From contig JAUHJS010000002.1 of NCBI GenBank assembly GCA_030412945.1, positions 1 to 64,000 of the forward strand: a DNA stretch of 64,000 nt, read 5' to 3'. Each line of letters starts with the position of its first letter. Positions within the stretch are counted from its first letter, which is position 1. This document shows positions 33,201 to 42,904 of the stretch, piece after piece. Under the pieces are notes generated by a model. It saw only the letters and a list, made by a program, of their open reading frames with translations. It did no database searches and was not told where the DNA came from. The DNA is from Shiella aurantiaca. GTDB taxonomy: Bacteria; Bacteroidota; Bacteroidia; Cytophagales; Cyclobacteriaceae. The position numbers and the translations under genes were made by a program.

Positions 33201-34970
33201 ATGGTATTACAAACCTTCGACTGGCTTATCATCGTAAGCTTCCTGCTGATTTCTTTGGCAATCGGTATGTATTATTTCAAATCCTCGGGGCAATCTACCT
33301 CTGAATATTTCCTTTCCGGGCGTAACATGCCTTGGTGGTTGTTGGGTGTGAGCATGGTGGCTACCACTTTTTCGGCCGATACGCCCAATCTGGTGACGGA
33401 CATTGTGCGCAAAAATGGCGTAGCCGGAAACTGGGTGTGGTGGGCCTTTTTGCTTACGGGTATGCTCACGGTGTTTGTATATGCGCGCCTTTGGCGAAGG
33501 TCACAAATCAATACTGATCTGGAATTTTACGAAATCCGATACGGAGGCAAGCCTGCCGCCTTTTTGCGGGGTTTCCGTGCCTTGTACTTAGGGGTATTTT
33601 TCAATGTAATGATTATGGCTTCGGTATCTCTGGCAGCCATAAAAATTGGCGGGGTAATGCTCAACCTAAGCCCTATCCAAACCATCCTTATCGCCTCCGT
33701 AGTAACGGTGCTCTACAGCTCTCTGGGTGGATTGAAAGGCGTACTGGTAACCGATTTTTTGCAATTTATTGTAGCCATGGCGGGCTCTTTGGCTGCGGCT
33801 TATGTGATATTGCGTTTGCCGCAAGTAGGCGGACTCAGTGGTTTGTTCGATCACGAAATTGTAGTAAACCGCACACCACTTTTGCCTGATTTTTCTGATC
33901 CTTCCGTGTATGTGCCGCTGCTGCTAATACCGATAGCCGTGCAATGGTGGAGTGTGTGGTATCCGGGTGCGGAACCGGGCGGAGGCGGATACATTGCGCA
34001 GCGTATGCTCTCGGCCAAAAATGAAAAACATGCATTGGGTGCGACCTTATTTTTTAACGTAGCCCACTATGCCTTGCGCCCTTGGCCCTGGATACTCATT
34101 GCCCTCGCCAGCCTTTTGGTATTTCCGGATATTGCTTCTTTAAAAGAGGCCTTTCCGCACGTGGCCGATTCAGTTCTGAATGATGATTTGGCTTATCCCG
34201 CCATGCTCACCTTTTTACCAGCCGGATTGCTCGGTTTGGTGATTGCCTCGCTCATTTCGGCTTATATGAGCACCATCAGTACTCACCTGAACTGGGGATC
34301 GTCTTATATTGTAAACGATTTTTATAAACGTTTTGTAAAACCCGAAGCCAGCGACAAAGAGCTGGTGGCCGTAGGCCGATGGAGCACATTTATATTGATG
34401 GCGCTGTCGGGGATATTAGCGTTGTTCTTGTCCAATGCTTTGCAAGCCTTCAATATTTTGCTGCAAATCGGTGCAGGTACGGGTTTGATTTTCATTTTAC
34501 GTTGGTTTTGGTGGCGCATCAATGCCTATACCGAAATCAGCGGTATGATCGCTTCCTTTTTAGTAGCGGTCTATTTTGAATTTGTGCATACTTCTTTAGG
34601 CTTTGCTCCCCTGCCCGATCATTATAAACTTTTGAGTGGCGTGGGAATTACTACGGTCATTTGGCTGACGGTAACACTTCTTACCCAACCCGAATCGGAA
34701 AAAACCCTAGTACAGTTTTACCAGCTGGTGCGTCCGGCTGGATATGGTTGGCGCATCTTACAAAAGAATCACCCGCAACTACCTGTGGAACAAGGACAAT
34801 TGCCTTTTGAGATTTTGCTGATGTTGGTGGCCTGTTTTTCGGTGTATGCCTTTTTGTTTGCTACAGGCTTTTGGCTCTATGGGCAAATTACATATGCATT
34901 AATTGCTACCTTTAGTAGTGTACTGGGCTTTGGCTTCCTGCTTCGCTCATGGAAAAAAATCAAATTCTAA
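33201..34970 (+). CDS. Sodium:solute symporter (SSS family)
   Basis: The 589-residue protein has about 13 transmembrane segments. It contains the SSS fold signature region STSEYFLSGRNMPWWLLGVS near 31-50 and the Gly/Ser-rich SSLGGLKGVL near 173-182. The next gene, CotH, starts 11 bases after its stop. The substrate is unknown; sugars, amino acids and organic acids are all transported by this family. Confidence 0.9.
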   Translation: MVLQTFDWLIIVSFLLISLAIGMYYFKSSGQSTSEYFLSGRNMPWWLLGVSMVATTFSADTPNLVTDIVRKNGVAGNWVWWAFLLTGMLTVFVYARLWRRSQINTDLEFYEIRYGGKPAAFLRGFRALYLGVFFNVMIMASVSLAAIKIGGVMLNLSPIQTILIASVVTVLYSSLGGLKGVLVTDFLQFIVAMAGSLAAAYVILRLPQVGGLSGLFDHEIVVNRTPLLPDFSDPSVYVPLLLIPIAVQWWSVWYPGAEPGGGGYIAQRMLSAKNEKHALGATLFFNVAHYALRPWPWILIALASLLVFPDIASLKEAFPHVADSVLNDDLAYPAMLTFLPAGLLGLVIASLISAYMSTISTHLNWGSSYIVNDFYKRFVKPEASDKELVAVGRWSTFILMALSGILALFLSNALQAFNILLQIGAGTGLIFILRWFWWRINAYTEISGMIASFLVAVYFEFVHTSLGFAPLPDHYKLLSGVGITTVIWLTVTLLTQPESEKTLVQFYQLVRPAGYGWRILQKNHPQLPVEQGQLPFEILLMLVACFSVYAFLFATGFWLYGQITYALIATFSSVLGFGFLLRSWKKIKF

Positions 34971-34981
34971 GATACTTTGTA

Positions 34982-36490
34982 ATGAAAAAACATCTCCTTT
35001 TTTTGCTTGCCAGTCTATGGATCCTGTCCGTATCGGCACAAAATATCAACCCCACGGATGATGCTATCTATCGTTCCGATGAGGTGGCCATTATCAAAAT
35101 CACCATGTCGGAAGAAGATAAGGCTTTTTTGCTGGCTCCTGAAAACAGCTATCTGGAAGAATACATGGAAAGCAGCATCCAAATGATTAATTCACAGATG
35201 GATACCGTGGTGAGTGGAGCCGGAGTTCGGCTTCGTGGCAACACCTCGCGTAATCATGACAAAAAGGGCTTTAAGATAGATTTTAGAGAGTTTGACGGTA
35301 GCAAGTTTTATGGCTATAAGAAGTTTAACTTGAAACCCAATGTAAACGATCCCTCAGCCTTTCGAGAACAGCTCAGTATGCGGTTTTTTCGTGAGATGCA
35401 AGTGCCCGCAGCACGTACCCATCTTACCCAATTGTATATCAATGAAGAATACATGGGCGTGTACCTGAATGTGGAGCAGGTAGATGATGAGTTTCTGGAA
35501 AATCGCCATGGGCACTCCGAAGGCTACCTTTACAAATGTGGCTATGGAGCCAATTTGCAAGACAATGGACAGGTATTTGATCCGGTGATCTTTGAATCAG
35601 AAATCAATAAAGATACCGATACCCGCGCGGAGCTCGACCATTTTGTAGAAGTGCTAAACACCACGCCATCGGCCAATTTTAAAGAGGCTATTGAAGAAGT
35701 ATTTGATGTAGACCGTTTCCTGCGCTATCTGGCGGTGGAAGCCCTAATTGGGCATTGGGATGGCTACAGTTATAATCAGAACAACTATTACTTGTTTTAT
35801 AATGCCGAAACCCAAAAAGTAGAGCTTTTCCCCTACGATACGGACAATACCTGGGGCATTGACTGGGTAGACCGCGACTGGGCCACACGCGATTTGCGCC
35901 AATGGGTACGCGATGAAAGCCAACCAAGGCCATTAGCGAATAAAATATTAGCTCAGGAGGAATACAAGGCCCGCTACCACTACTATTTAAGTGTGCTGAT
36001 GCAAGAATTTTTTACTGAAGAATTTGTACACCCGCTGCTGGATGAAGCAGAAGAAATGCTGGCCGAGGCTATTCAAGAAGATACCTATTATCCCTTGGCT
36101 TTCGGCTTTGGTTTTAGCGATTTCGAAAATGCCTTTCATTCAGGCACCTTTCAGCATGTGGAGTACGGCATTCGCTCTTACTTGCAAACTCGAAGAGGTA
36201 CGGCTCTTGAGCAAATGCCTCAGCTACTTTTATCAGAAAGTGGGGTGTTGCCCCATGTGGTTCCTTATCCTTTCCCCAATCCATCGGTACAGCCTAGTTT
36301 TTACATTAGTCATACGGGCAAGCCTGCCCAGGTTTCCGTGTATAGCATGGACGGAAAATCGGTAGCCCTTGAAACGGTAGAAAAAGAAGCTACTAGGAGC
36401 CGGGTGCAATTACCTCAGAATCTACCTTTCGGGCTCTATGTAATCCATATCAATGGACAAGCGTATAAGTGGTTTTATGAGGGAAATTAA
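34982..36490 (+). CDS. CotH-family protein with T9SS sorting domain
   Basis: The 502-residue product uses ATG 34982 because that gives the signal peptide MKKHLLFLLASLWILSVSAQ. The CotH kinase-like domain spans about 35-380, with GVRLRGNTSRNHDKKGFKI near 80, YNQNNYYLF and PYDTDNTWG later. The C-terminus (about 430-502) is a type IX sorting domain (FPNPSVQPSFYISH, then FGLYVIHINGQ). It is expected to be secreted or surface-anchored; CotH proteins can phosphorylate proteins using ATP. Confidence 0.9.
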   Translation: MKKHLLFLLASLWILSVSAQNINPTDDAIYRSDEVAIIKITMSEEDKAFLLAPENSYLEEYMESSIQMINSQMDTVVSGAGVRLRGNTSRNHDKKGFKIDFREFDGSKFYGYKKFNLKPNVNDPSAFREQLSMRFFREMQVPAARTHLTQLYINEEYMGVYLNVEQVDDEFLENRHGHSEGYLYKCGYGANLQDNGQVFDPVIFESEINKDTDTRAELDHFVEVLNTTPSANFKEAIEEVFDVDRFLRYLAVEALIGHWDGYSYNQNNYYLFYNAETQKVELFPYDTDNTWGIDWVDRDWATRDLRQWVRDESQPRPLANKILAQEEYKARYHYYLSVLMQEFFTEEFVHPLLDEAEEMLAEAIQEDTYYPLAFGFGFSDFENAFHSGTFQHVEYGIRSYLQTRRGTALEQMPQLLLSESGVLPHVVPYPFPNPSVQPSFYISHTGKPAQVSVYSMDGKSVALETVEKEATRSRVQLPQNLPFGLYVIHINGQAYKWFYEGN

Positions 36491-36541
36491 TTGCGACTGG
36501 TAAAAAATCTATTTTATAGCCCATCATCCGGCAAAGCTTAT

Positions 36542-36549
36542 TATTTTTG
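36542..36549 (+). promoter_or_regulatory. -7 promoter element before the cyclophilin gene
   Basis: TATTTTTG fits TAnnTTTG exactly and lies 17 bases before the ATG at 36567. No TTG -33 element is seen at normal spacing. Confidence 0.35.
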
Positions 36550-36566
36550 CATCTTAATTGAAACAC

Positions 36567-37001
36567 ATGAAAAAAGCTGAAATACATACCAAATATGGCG
36601 TGATGAAGATTGACTTCTTCGAGAAAGACGCCCCCGGCACGGTGAAAAACTTTATTGACCTTGCCTCACATGGCTATTACGATGGCCTGACTTTCCACCG
36701 CGTAATCCCTAATTTCGTGGTGCAAGGCGGATGCCCGAATGGCATTGGCAATGGTGGCCCCGGTTATACTATTAAATGCGAATTGGATGGTGAAAACCAA
36801 TACCACGACCGTGGTGTATTGTCAATGGCGCATGCCGGACGCAACACAGGTGGTTCGCAATTCTTTATTTGCCACAACCGCGATAACACCAAGCACCTTG
36901 ATAGAAACCATACCGTATTTGGTAAGGTGGTAGAAGGTTTGGACATTATCGACCAGATCAAACAAGGAGATAAAATGGATAAAGTAGTCATTATCGACTA
37001 A
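36567..37001 (+). CDS. Cyclophilin-type peptidyl-prolyl isomerase
   Basis: The product has 144 residues using ATG 36567 (a TTG at 36558 is also open). Active-site motifs [13 protein letters not shown] (about 49-61), [15 protein letters not shown] (about 92-106) and [12 protein letters not shown] (near 113-124) are intact. No signal peptide is seen, so it is likely cytoplasmic. It ends in a terminator. Confidence 0.94.
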   Translation: MKKAEIHTKYGVMKIDFFEKDAPGTVKNFIDLASHGYYDGLTFHRVIPNFVVQGGCPNGIGNGGPGYTIKCELDGENQYHDRGVLSMAHAGRNTGGSQFFICHNRDNTKHLDRNHTVFGKVVEGLDIIDQIKQGDKMDKVVIID

Positions 37002-37020
37002 GTTGTCCTGATTCAACATA

Positions 37021-37060
37021 CAAAGAGGCTGTTCCATTGCGGTTCAGCCTCTTTGCTTTT
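37021..37060. terminator. Bidirectional terminator between cyclophilin and a membrane-protein operon
   Basis: CAAAGAGGCTG (37021-37031) pairs perfectly with CAGCCTCTTTG (37045-37055), with T runs on both sides (AAAG on the left, CTTTTAG on the right). It lies between convergent genes. Confidence 0.75.
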
Positions 37061-37067
37061 AGTCTTT

Positions 37068-38237
37068 TTAGAAATCCCCTCCGGAACCACCTCCGCCCAT
37101 GTGGCCGCCTCCAAATTCAAATCCGGTATTGGATGGCCTTTCGGGCATCTGCTCCATATTGGCTCCCATTTCTATGTTGGCATTAAGGGTTTTCTCTTCT
37201 TCTTTTACTACAAATCCGTTTCGCTCTTGGGCAAAATAGCGCCAAACCCCATAGCCAATAGCGATAAGAATTACTCCGCCTCCTATCAATGACCAATACA
37301 GTTCCCACGGAGCGGCATAATAATGTAGGCAAATAAGGCTAATCACTTCCAGTAAAAAACCGATATACAGCCAGTGAGGCAATTTTTTACGATAGCCATA
37401 CACCATATAGGCCAATGGAAGCAGAAAGGTGATAGCCAAGAAAACATAAGCAAAAGGAAGCGGGCCGGGCGTATTGCCATCGGCCAAGGCAAGCTGTATA
37501 TGCAGCTCCATCAACAAATAATACTGTAGGGAAGCATACAAAAGTAGCATGGCCGTATAATTGCCCCACTGGAGGCAAGAGGCCCAGCAATAACCTTGAG
37601 GAAGATCTTTTATCTTCTTATATCCATACAAAACCAGACCTGCATATCCGCCAATCAGAAAGGGAATAAAAGCCAAAAAACTACTCCCCAACTGGGTGAG
37701 CGTAAAAAAAACATAAGCAGCCAAGCCCAATACTGTAAACACTGTAAGTAGTCTATCCACAAAATAATAGGCCACCACACCCGAGCAAATACTCAAAAAC
37801 AAGGCAATATTGGCGGAACTCCAGTCGGAATCTTGCTGAAAGTGCACCAGCACTCCAATGCAGAACAAAGACAGTCCCGTATATATAAAGGCATCGTCCA
37901 TGCCCGTGGCAAATTGATTTCGTGATTCAATGGCGTATTTCTTGGCCATTAGCAAAGAGGCCAATCCGCCTAAGGCAAGCAAAATGCCAATGGAGTCGTC
38001 ATCGCCAAGCACTTCGAAGAAGAGCGCTCCAAAAAATCCCATCGAAAAGCTCAGCACCAGCAGGGTCAGGATAAAAATGCCTATGCGCAAGAACAAAGGC
38101 GTAGGCATATAATGCGGCTGCAAACCCTCTTTCCATTTCCCCTCTTCTTGTGCCGACCACAATCCCGAGCTGCTAAAGGATTTGATTTGCTGACGCATGA
38201 AATAATGCGTCAAACGGTTTTTATCGTAGGCTATCAT
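37068..38237 (-). CDS. Polytopic membrane protein with glycine-rich tail
   Basis: The 389-residue product has a short cytoplasmic N-terminus and about nine or ten hydrophobic segments. An acidic linker follows, and the C-terminus ends GGGHMGGGGSGGDF. The tail resembles the glycine tails of TPM-domain and related membrane proteins. Its start overlaps the DUF2157 gene by four bases. The two look like halves of a DUF2157/DUF4401-like pair seen in Bacteroidota; function unknown. Confidence 0.82.
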   Translation of the reverse strand: MIAYDKNRLTHYFMRQQIKSFSSSGLWSAQEEGKWKEGLQPHYMPTPLFLRIGIFILTLLVLSFSMGFFGALFFEVLGDDDSIGILLALGGLASLLMAKKYAIESRNQFATGMDDAFIYTGLSLFCIGVLVHFQQDSDWSSANIALFLSICSGVVAYYFVDRLLTVFTVLGLAAYVFFTLTQLGSSFLAFIPFLIGGYAGLVLYGYKKIKDLPQGYCWASCLQWGNYTAMLLLYASLQYYLLMELHIQLALADGNTPGPLPFAYVFLAITFLLPLAYMVYGYRKKLPHWLYIGFLLEVISLICLHYYAAPWELYWSLIGGGVILIAIGYGVWRYFAQERNGFVVKEEEKTLNANIEMGANMEQMPERPSNTGFEFGGGHMGGGGSGGDF

Positions 38238-39214
38238 GAGGGATCAATGTGTTGTTTGAATCGTTTCAAAAGTTTTACCGCTCCCATGCCCGTTCCAATA
38301 AGATAGAGCAGAATACCATATACCATCAGGTCTGACCAAAAATCAAAGTATTCCACCAGCCAATACATAATGTAGGTGGTGCCTACATAGGCATACAGGC
38401 TTACTACTACTATCAGGTAAAAAGATCGCTCTTTTTCCGCATAGCGATAGCCCGCAAAAAGCACGGCCGCTAAAGGAATGGCGTACAATAAGGGATAGCT
38501 AAAACTAAACAAAGCACCCAAAAGGGAGAGGCTGGCCACATGCAGGGCAATATTCAGGTAGGTAAAGGTGAAGTGCGCTTTTAAGCCTCCGCGTTTGCCA
38601 GCCCAACTGAAAAGGAAGAGAAGTATGGCCAATATCCAGCCTGAATAGATCAAGGTTTCAGAAGTCCAGTCATTTTCGCCAACTAGCTTTAGTGGCGAAA
38701 CCTGCAAACCCAGCCATGAGGCTAAGGAACTGACGGCCATGGTTAGGGTGGTTTTGGAATCGAAGCGATACGCAATACCAAACAAAGCTAGGGTGGGAAT
38801 CCCCACAGCCAAGCCATAGGCCTGACCAAAGATTCCGTACTGAAATTGCACATAGGCCTCCAAACTCAAACTTAACAATACCGCCAAGAGCAGCACATAA
38901 TCGAAAAGTGTGCTGGGACTTTTCACCTCTTCCTTGGCAAAAGCAGGAGTTTTTTTAGCTACATACACCCAAGCGCTTGTAGCCAAGAGTAAGAGAGAGA
39001 GGGAAATGGTCAACTCACCAATCTGGTCGATATAGGCCCACAGCAACATGCCCAAGCCACTGACTAATACCGATACGCCCACATACCAAATCAGGCGCAA
39101 GGCCATTTGCAAAGAATGCGGGCGTGCAGAATAGGCCTGACGGAGCGTTTCTGCCCGCTCGGGACTAATCAGCTCCTTTTGTTGTAAGAGATAAAACAGA
39201 TGATGCACAGGCAT
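38234..39214 (-). CDS. DUF2157-family membrane protein
   Basis: The 326-residue product has a cytoplasmic N-terminal helix (LYLLQQKELISPERAETL-like) and about eight hydrophobic segments. The N-terminal layout fits DUF2157 proteins. It overlaps the downstream membrane-protein gene by four bases, suggesting co-translation. No biochemical role is known for the family. Confidence 0.8.
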   Translation of the reverse strand: MPVHHLFYLLQQKELISPERAETLRQAYSARPHSLQMALRLIWYVGVSVLVSGLGMLLWAYIDQIGELTISLSLLLLATSAWVYVAKKTPAFAKEEVKSPSTLFDYVLLLAVLLSLSLEAYVQFQYGIFGQAYGLAVGIPTLALFGIAYRFDSKTTLTMAVSSLASWLGLQVSPLKLVGENDWTSETLIYSGWILAILLFLFSWAGKRGGLKAHFTFTYLNIALHVASLSLLGALFSFSYPLLYAIPLAAVLFAGYRYAEKERSFYLIVVVSLYAYVGTTYIMYWLVEYFDFWSDLMVYGILLYLIGTGMGAVKLLKRFKQHIDPS

Positions 39215-39735
39215 AAAATTTTGTTAAGATACTAAGAGTCTTATTCTGAAAAAACAGAACCCAAGAAAGGAGACCGTATCCCGACAGAATAATGTATGGG
39301 GCAAGAATATTTTTACTCTATCGTACCTAATTTTATTTGGACAAGGGAGGTAATCTCCTTCGTTTCATGCAGGATTCTTTAAATAAGTGTAGAAAAATCA
39401 AAAAAATGTTCATTTCTCTGCTCGGTCTTGCATTATCTCTGTGTTAAGGAAAATAATCAGCTTTAAAATTGGCCGAATTTTACACTTTATTTTCGTAAAA
39501 TCCAGTCAACTGACAAAATATTAATTTACATATCCGAAAATATCAATACATTATTTCAAATCGGCTAAAAAAGCAGCTATATCCAACGCTTCCGGATGTG
39601 CCCGAAGATAGAAAGTTCCAATAGTAACAAAACGCCCCTTTTCTTACAAAGGATAGTCCCTCCTCACAATGCGAATGGCGCTTAACAGAAAAGCCCCCAC
39701 CTTTGCATCATCAAATCAATCAACAAAAAACAAAC
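39215..39735. other. AT-rich intergenic region without an annotated gene
   Basis: This 521-base gap separates the divergent DUF2157 gene and the secreted protein at 39736. A tiny frame 39367-39447 (26 residues, start MQDSLNKCRKIKKM) is open, but I do not call it. The -7-like CACCTTTG at 39698-39705 probably drives the downstream gene. Confidence 0.5.
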
Positions 39736-40305
39736 ATGAAATTTAACGTATCTCTTATCGCTCTTTTTATCGCCCTTGGTTCAGTAGCTTATGCCAACAG
39801 CGGCAGCAATTCATTGGTTAAAGTTATTGCCGATGAAAACAATGGAATCTACAAAGTGGCGTATCGTTCCAATGAGGTTTCTCGTGTATCGGTAGCTATT
39901 TACAACAGCAACAATGAGCGCGTATTCAATGAAACCCTTATGATGAACGCCTTCGTGCGTCCGTACAACCTTAGCAGCATGGGTGAAGGTGAATACACTA
40001 TCGAAATCAGTGACAAAAACGGCAAAACCGTAGAGAAAGTAAATTATAAAAGAGCCCGTATCCAAAGCATGGTGCAGGTAAGCAAAGTAGCCAAATTCCA
40101 AGGCAAATATTTGCTTCGTATCACTAACACTGCCAATGAGTTTGTAACGGTTCGTATCTTCAACCAAAACGAAGAAATGATTCACGAAAACTCGTTCCGC
40201 GTAACAGGCGACTTCGCTACCGTGTACAACTTGGAGCAAGTAGAAGGTAATCTAACCTTTGAAGTGGAAGGCCAAAACGGCACCAATGCCATCATAAAAT
40301 ACTAA
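39736..40305 (+). CDS. Secreted beta-sandwich protein
   Basis: The 189-residue product uses ATG 39736, which gives the signal peptide MKFNVSLIALFIALGSVAYA. Two similar strand-rich repeats follow: VSRVSVAIYNSNNERVFNET (about 49-68) and NEFVTVRIFNQNEEMIHENS (near 136-155). The pattern resembles DUF3244-type immunoglobulin-like domains that decorate Bacteroidota surfaces. A strong terminator follows. Confidence 0.82.
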   Translation: MKFNVSLIALFIALGSVAYANSGSNSLVKVIADENNGIYKVAYRSNEVSRVSVAIYNSNNERVFNETLMMNAFVRPYNLSSMGEGEYTIEISDKNGKTVEKVNYKRARIQSMVQVSKVAKFQGKYLLRITNTANEFVTVRIFNQNEEMIHENSFRVTGDFATVYNLEQVEGNLTFEVEGQNGTNAIIKY

Positions 40306-40330
40306 TAGCTTTTTAAGAAAGACTAATTAA

Positions 40331-40358
40331 GCCCGTGGGATTCTCACGGGCTTTTTTT
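40331..40358 (+). terminator. Terminator after the beta-sandwich protein gene
   Basis: GCCCGTG (40331-40337) pairs with CACGGGC (40345-40351) across a GGATTCT loop, followed by seven T. Confidence 0.85.
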
Positions 40359-40428
40359 GTGTTGATATTTGCCTGTTCAGAAACAGCAAAACTCCGCGGA
40401 AATCCGTAACTTAAGCTTTTTAAAGCCC

Positions 40429-42903
40429 ATGCCCGAAGGACTCTCATCGCACGAAGCCGAGCGCCTGCTCTTGGAGTTTGGCTACAATGAATTGCCTACC
40501 TCCAAGCCCAAAAACCTCCTCCAAATAGCCAAAGAGGTAATAAAGGAGCCGATGTTTTTACTCCTCATTAGCTGTGGGGCTTTGTATCTGATATTGGGCG
40601 ATTATCAAGAAAGCATCATTCTTTTATCCACCATTTTCCTCATCATCGGGATTACCTTTTATCAGTACAACAAAACCGAAAAAGCCCTCGATGCCCTCAA
40701 AAAACTCTCCGCTCCACGCGTATTGGTAAAGCGCGATGGAAAAGAAATGCGGATTCCCGGTCGTGAGGTAGTGCCCGGTGATGTGGTATTGCTGCAAGAA
40801 GGCGACCGCATTCCGGCAGATGCCAAGGTAGTGCATACCACCCATTTTTTGGTAGATGAATCGGCCCTTACTGGCGAATCCGTAGCCATTGAAAAAGAGC
40901 CCGACAGCCCTTTGCTCAATGGTACTTTGACCGTACGAGGTAGTGCCATAGCACAAGTTACCCACACGGGTACACAGGCACAATTGGGCAAAATCGCGGC
41001 TGCCTTGCATAGTTCCGAAGAAGACAGCACACGCCTTCAACAAGAAATGAAGGTTTTGATTCAAAGATTTGCCTTTATAGGTATTGGTATTTGTCTCAGC
41101 GTAGTTGCATTATTTTACCTCACCCGTGGCGATGGTTTACAGGCCATTTTGAACGGACTGGCTGCGGCCATGGCCGTGTTGCCAGAAGAATTTCCGGTAG
41201 TGCTTACCGTATTTTTGGCCTTGGGCGCCTGGCGATTATCCAAGAAAAATGTACTTACCCGCAAACCTTCGGCTATCGAAACGCTCGGCTCGGCCACGGT
41301 ACTGTGCAGTGATAAAACAGGCACTATCACGCAAAATAAAATGGAAGTGGTGGCACTGTATGCCGGAAACCAGATCCTAGCGAAGGCGGATTTTACGCAC
41401 CACAGAGACACCCTCGCTCCACTCTTCCAAACGGCATTTTTGGCTACCAGCCAGCCTTCTGCCGACCCTATGGACAAAGCTATAGTGGCCGCACATACCC
41501 AATGGCCCACTGTGATAATCGAGCCGAAAAGTCTAGTTAAAGAATACCCCTTGAGTAAACCCCTTATGGCGATTACGCGGGTGTTCAAAGAACATGAAGG
41601 GAAGTATAGGGTATACAGCAAGGGAGCCCCCGAAACCATTTTCGAATTGTGCGCAATGCCCGAAAGTGAAAAGCAAGTCCATCTTAGAGCCATCGAAAGT
41701 TTGGCTGCCAAAAGCTATCGGGTGCTTGGGCTGGCCAAGGCCGAGTGGGACGGAAAGGAAATTCCGGAAGATAGAAAAACCTTTGCCCATCGTTTTGTGG
41801 GTTTAGTAGCCTTGGAAGATCCCATACGACCGGAAGTGCCTCAAGCGATTCAGGAATGTGCCCAAGCGGGTGTGCGCGTGATTATGATTACGGGCGATTA
41901 TCCAGCCACGGCACAAAGCATAGCAGCACAAATCGGGCTGAATGCCGCGCAGGTAATCAGCGGAGCCGAACTGAATGAAATGAGTGAAAAGGAGCTGCAA
42001 AGGCGCATTCCCGAGGTGCAAGTGTTTGCCCGCATCATGCCCGAGCAGAAAATGCAAATCATTAAAGCCCTCAAAGCCAATGGTGAAATAGTAGCCATGA
42101 CAGGCGATGGCGTAAACGATGCCCCTGCCCTTAAAGCCGCTCATATCGGCATAGCTATGGGCAATAAAGGCACCGATGTAGCCCGTGAAGCCTCCTCGCT
42201 GGTACTGCTTGACGATAATTTTGCGTCCATAGTAGCCGCCATCCGGTTAGGACGGAAAATATACGACAACCTCCAAAAGGCCATTTCCTATATCCTAGCC
42301 ATCCATATTCCCATCATCGGCATTACTATGCTCCCGGCCTTTATCAGCAGCCTGCCCCTACTTTTGATGCCCTTGCACATTGTGTTTATGGAGCTCATCA
42401 TCGACCCGATATGTTCCGTGGCCTTTGAATCAGAAAAAGAGGAAAAAGACATTATGCTTCGTCCGCCCCGTAAGCCTGAGGAGAAGTTTTTTGGAGCCTC
42501 TAAAATTATGTACAGTGTTTTTCAAGGCTTAATGATATTATTTGCGGTCTGGGCCGTGTATTTCCTCACGCTCTCAGAAGGGCATACCGAAGAAGAGGTA
42601 CGCGCGATTGCCTTCTCTTCTTTAATTCTGGGCAATGTTATCCTTATTCTCAGCAGCTTATCGAAAACACGCAGCGCAGTGGCCGTAGTACTGGAGCGCA
42701 ATGTGGCTGCCGCTTCCATCATAAGCTTAGCTTTGGTATTGCTGCTCCTGATACTTGGCACTCCTCTTTTACAAGAAGTTTTCAGCTTGGCCTATCCCGG
42801 TTTGAGGCATTTTATCCCTACGGTAGTAGCCGCCTTTGGTCTGTTGTTTCTTTTTGAAGGAATCAAATGGCTTCGGCACCGAAAAGCGTATTTTTCTCTC
42901 TAG
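40429..42903 (+). CDS. Cation-translocating P-type ATPase
   Basis: The product has 824 residues from ATG 40429. A TTG at 40369 would add 20 residues but lies only 11 bases after the upstream terminator, which makes it a poor start. All P-type motifs are present: TGES, DKTGT with the phosphorylated Asp, TGD and MTGDGVNDAP. The transmembrane-4 ion motif reads PEEFP rather than the PEGLP of calcium pumps. It is probably a P2-like pump; the ion is uncertain. Confidence 0.9.
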   Translation: MPEGLSSHEAERLLLEFGYNELPTSKPKNLLQIAKEVIKEPMFLLLISCGALYLILGDYQESIILLSTIFLIIGITFYQYNKTEKALDALKKLSAPRVLVKRDGKEMRIPGREVVPGDVVLLQEGDRIPADAKVVHTTHFLVDESALTGESVAIEKEPDSPLLNGTLTVRGSAIAQVTHTGTQAQLGKIAAALHSSEEDSTRLQQEMKVLIQRFAFIGIGICLSVVALFYLTRGDGLQAILNGLAAAMAVLPEEFPVVLTVFLALGAWRLSKKNVLTRKPSAIETLGSATVLCSDKTGTITQNKMEVVALYAGNQILAKADFTHHRDTLAPLFQTAFLATSQPSADPMDKAIVAAHTQWPTVIIEPKSLVKEYPLSKPLMAITRVFKEHEGKYRVYSKGAPETIFELCAMPESEKQVHLRAIESLAAKSYRVLGLAKAEWDGKEIPEDRKTFAHRFVGLVALEDPIRPEVPQAIQECAQAGVRVIMITGDYPATAQSIAAQIGLNAAQVISGAELNEMSEKELQRRIPEVQVFARIMPEQKMQIIKALKANGEIVAMTGDGVNDAPALKAAHIGIAMGNKGTDVAREASSLVLLDDNFASIVAAIRLGRKIYDNLQKAISYILAIHIPIIGITMLPAFISSLPLLLMPLHIVFMELIIDPICSVAFESEKEEKDIMLRPPRKPEEKFFGASKIMYSVFQGLMILFAVWAVYFLTLSEGHTEEEVRAIAFSSLILGNVILILSSLSKTRSAVAVVLERNVAAASIISLALVLLLLILGTPLLQEVFSLAYPGLRHFIPTVVAAFGLLFLFEGIKWLRHRKAYFSL

Positions 42904-42904
42904 G

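Noticed and set aside
39367..39447. 26-residue small ORF
   Set aside because: It has no recognisable start signal or conservation evidence visible in one sequence.
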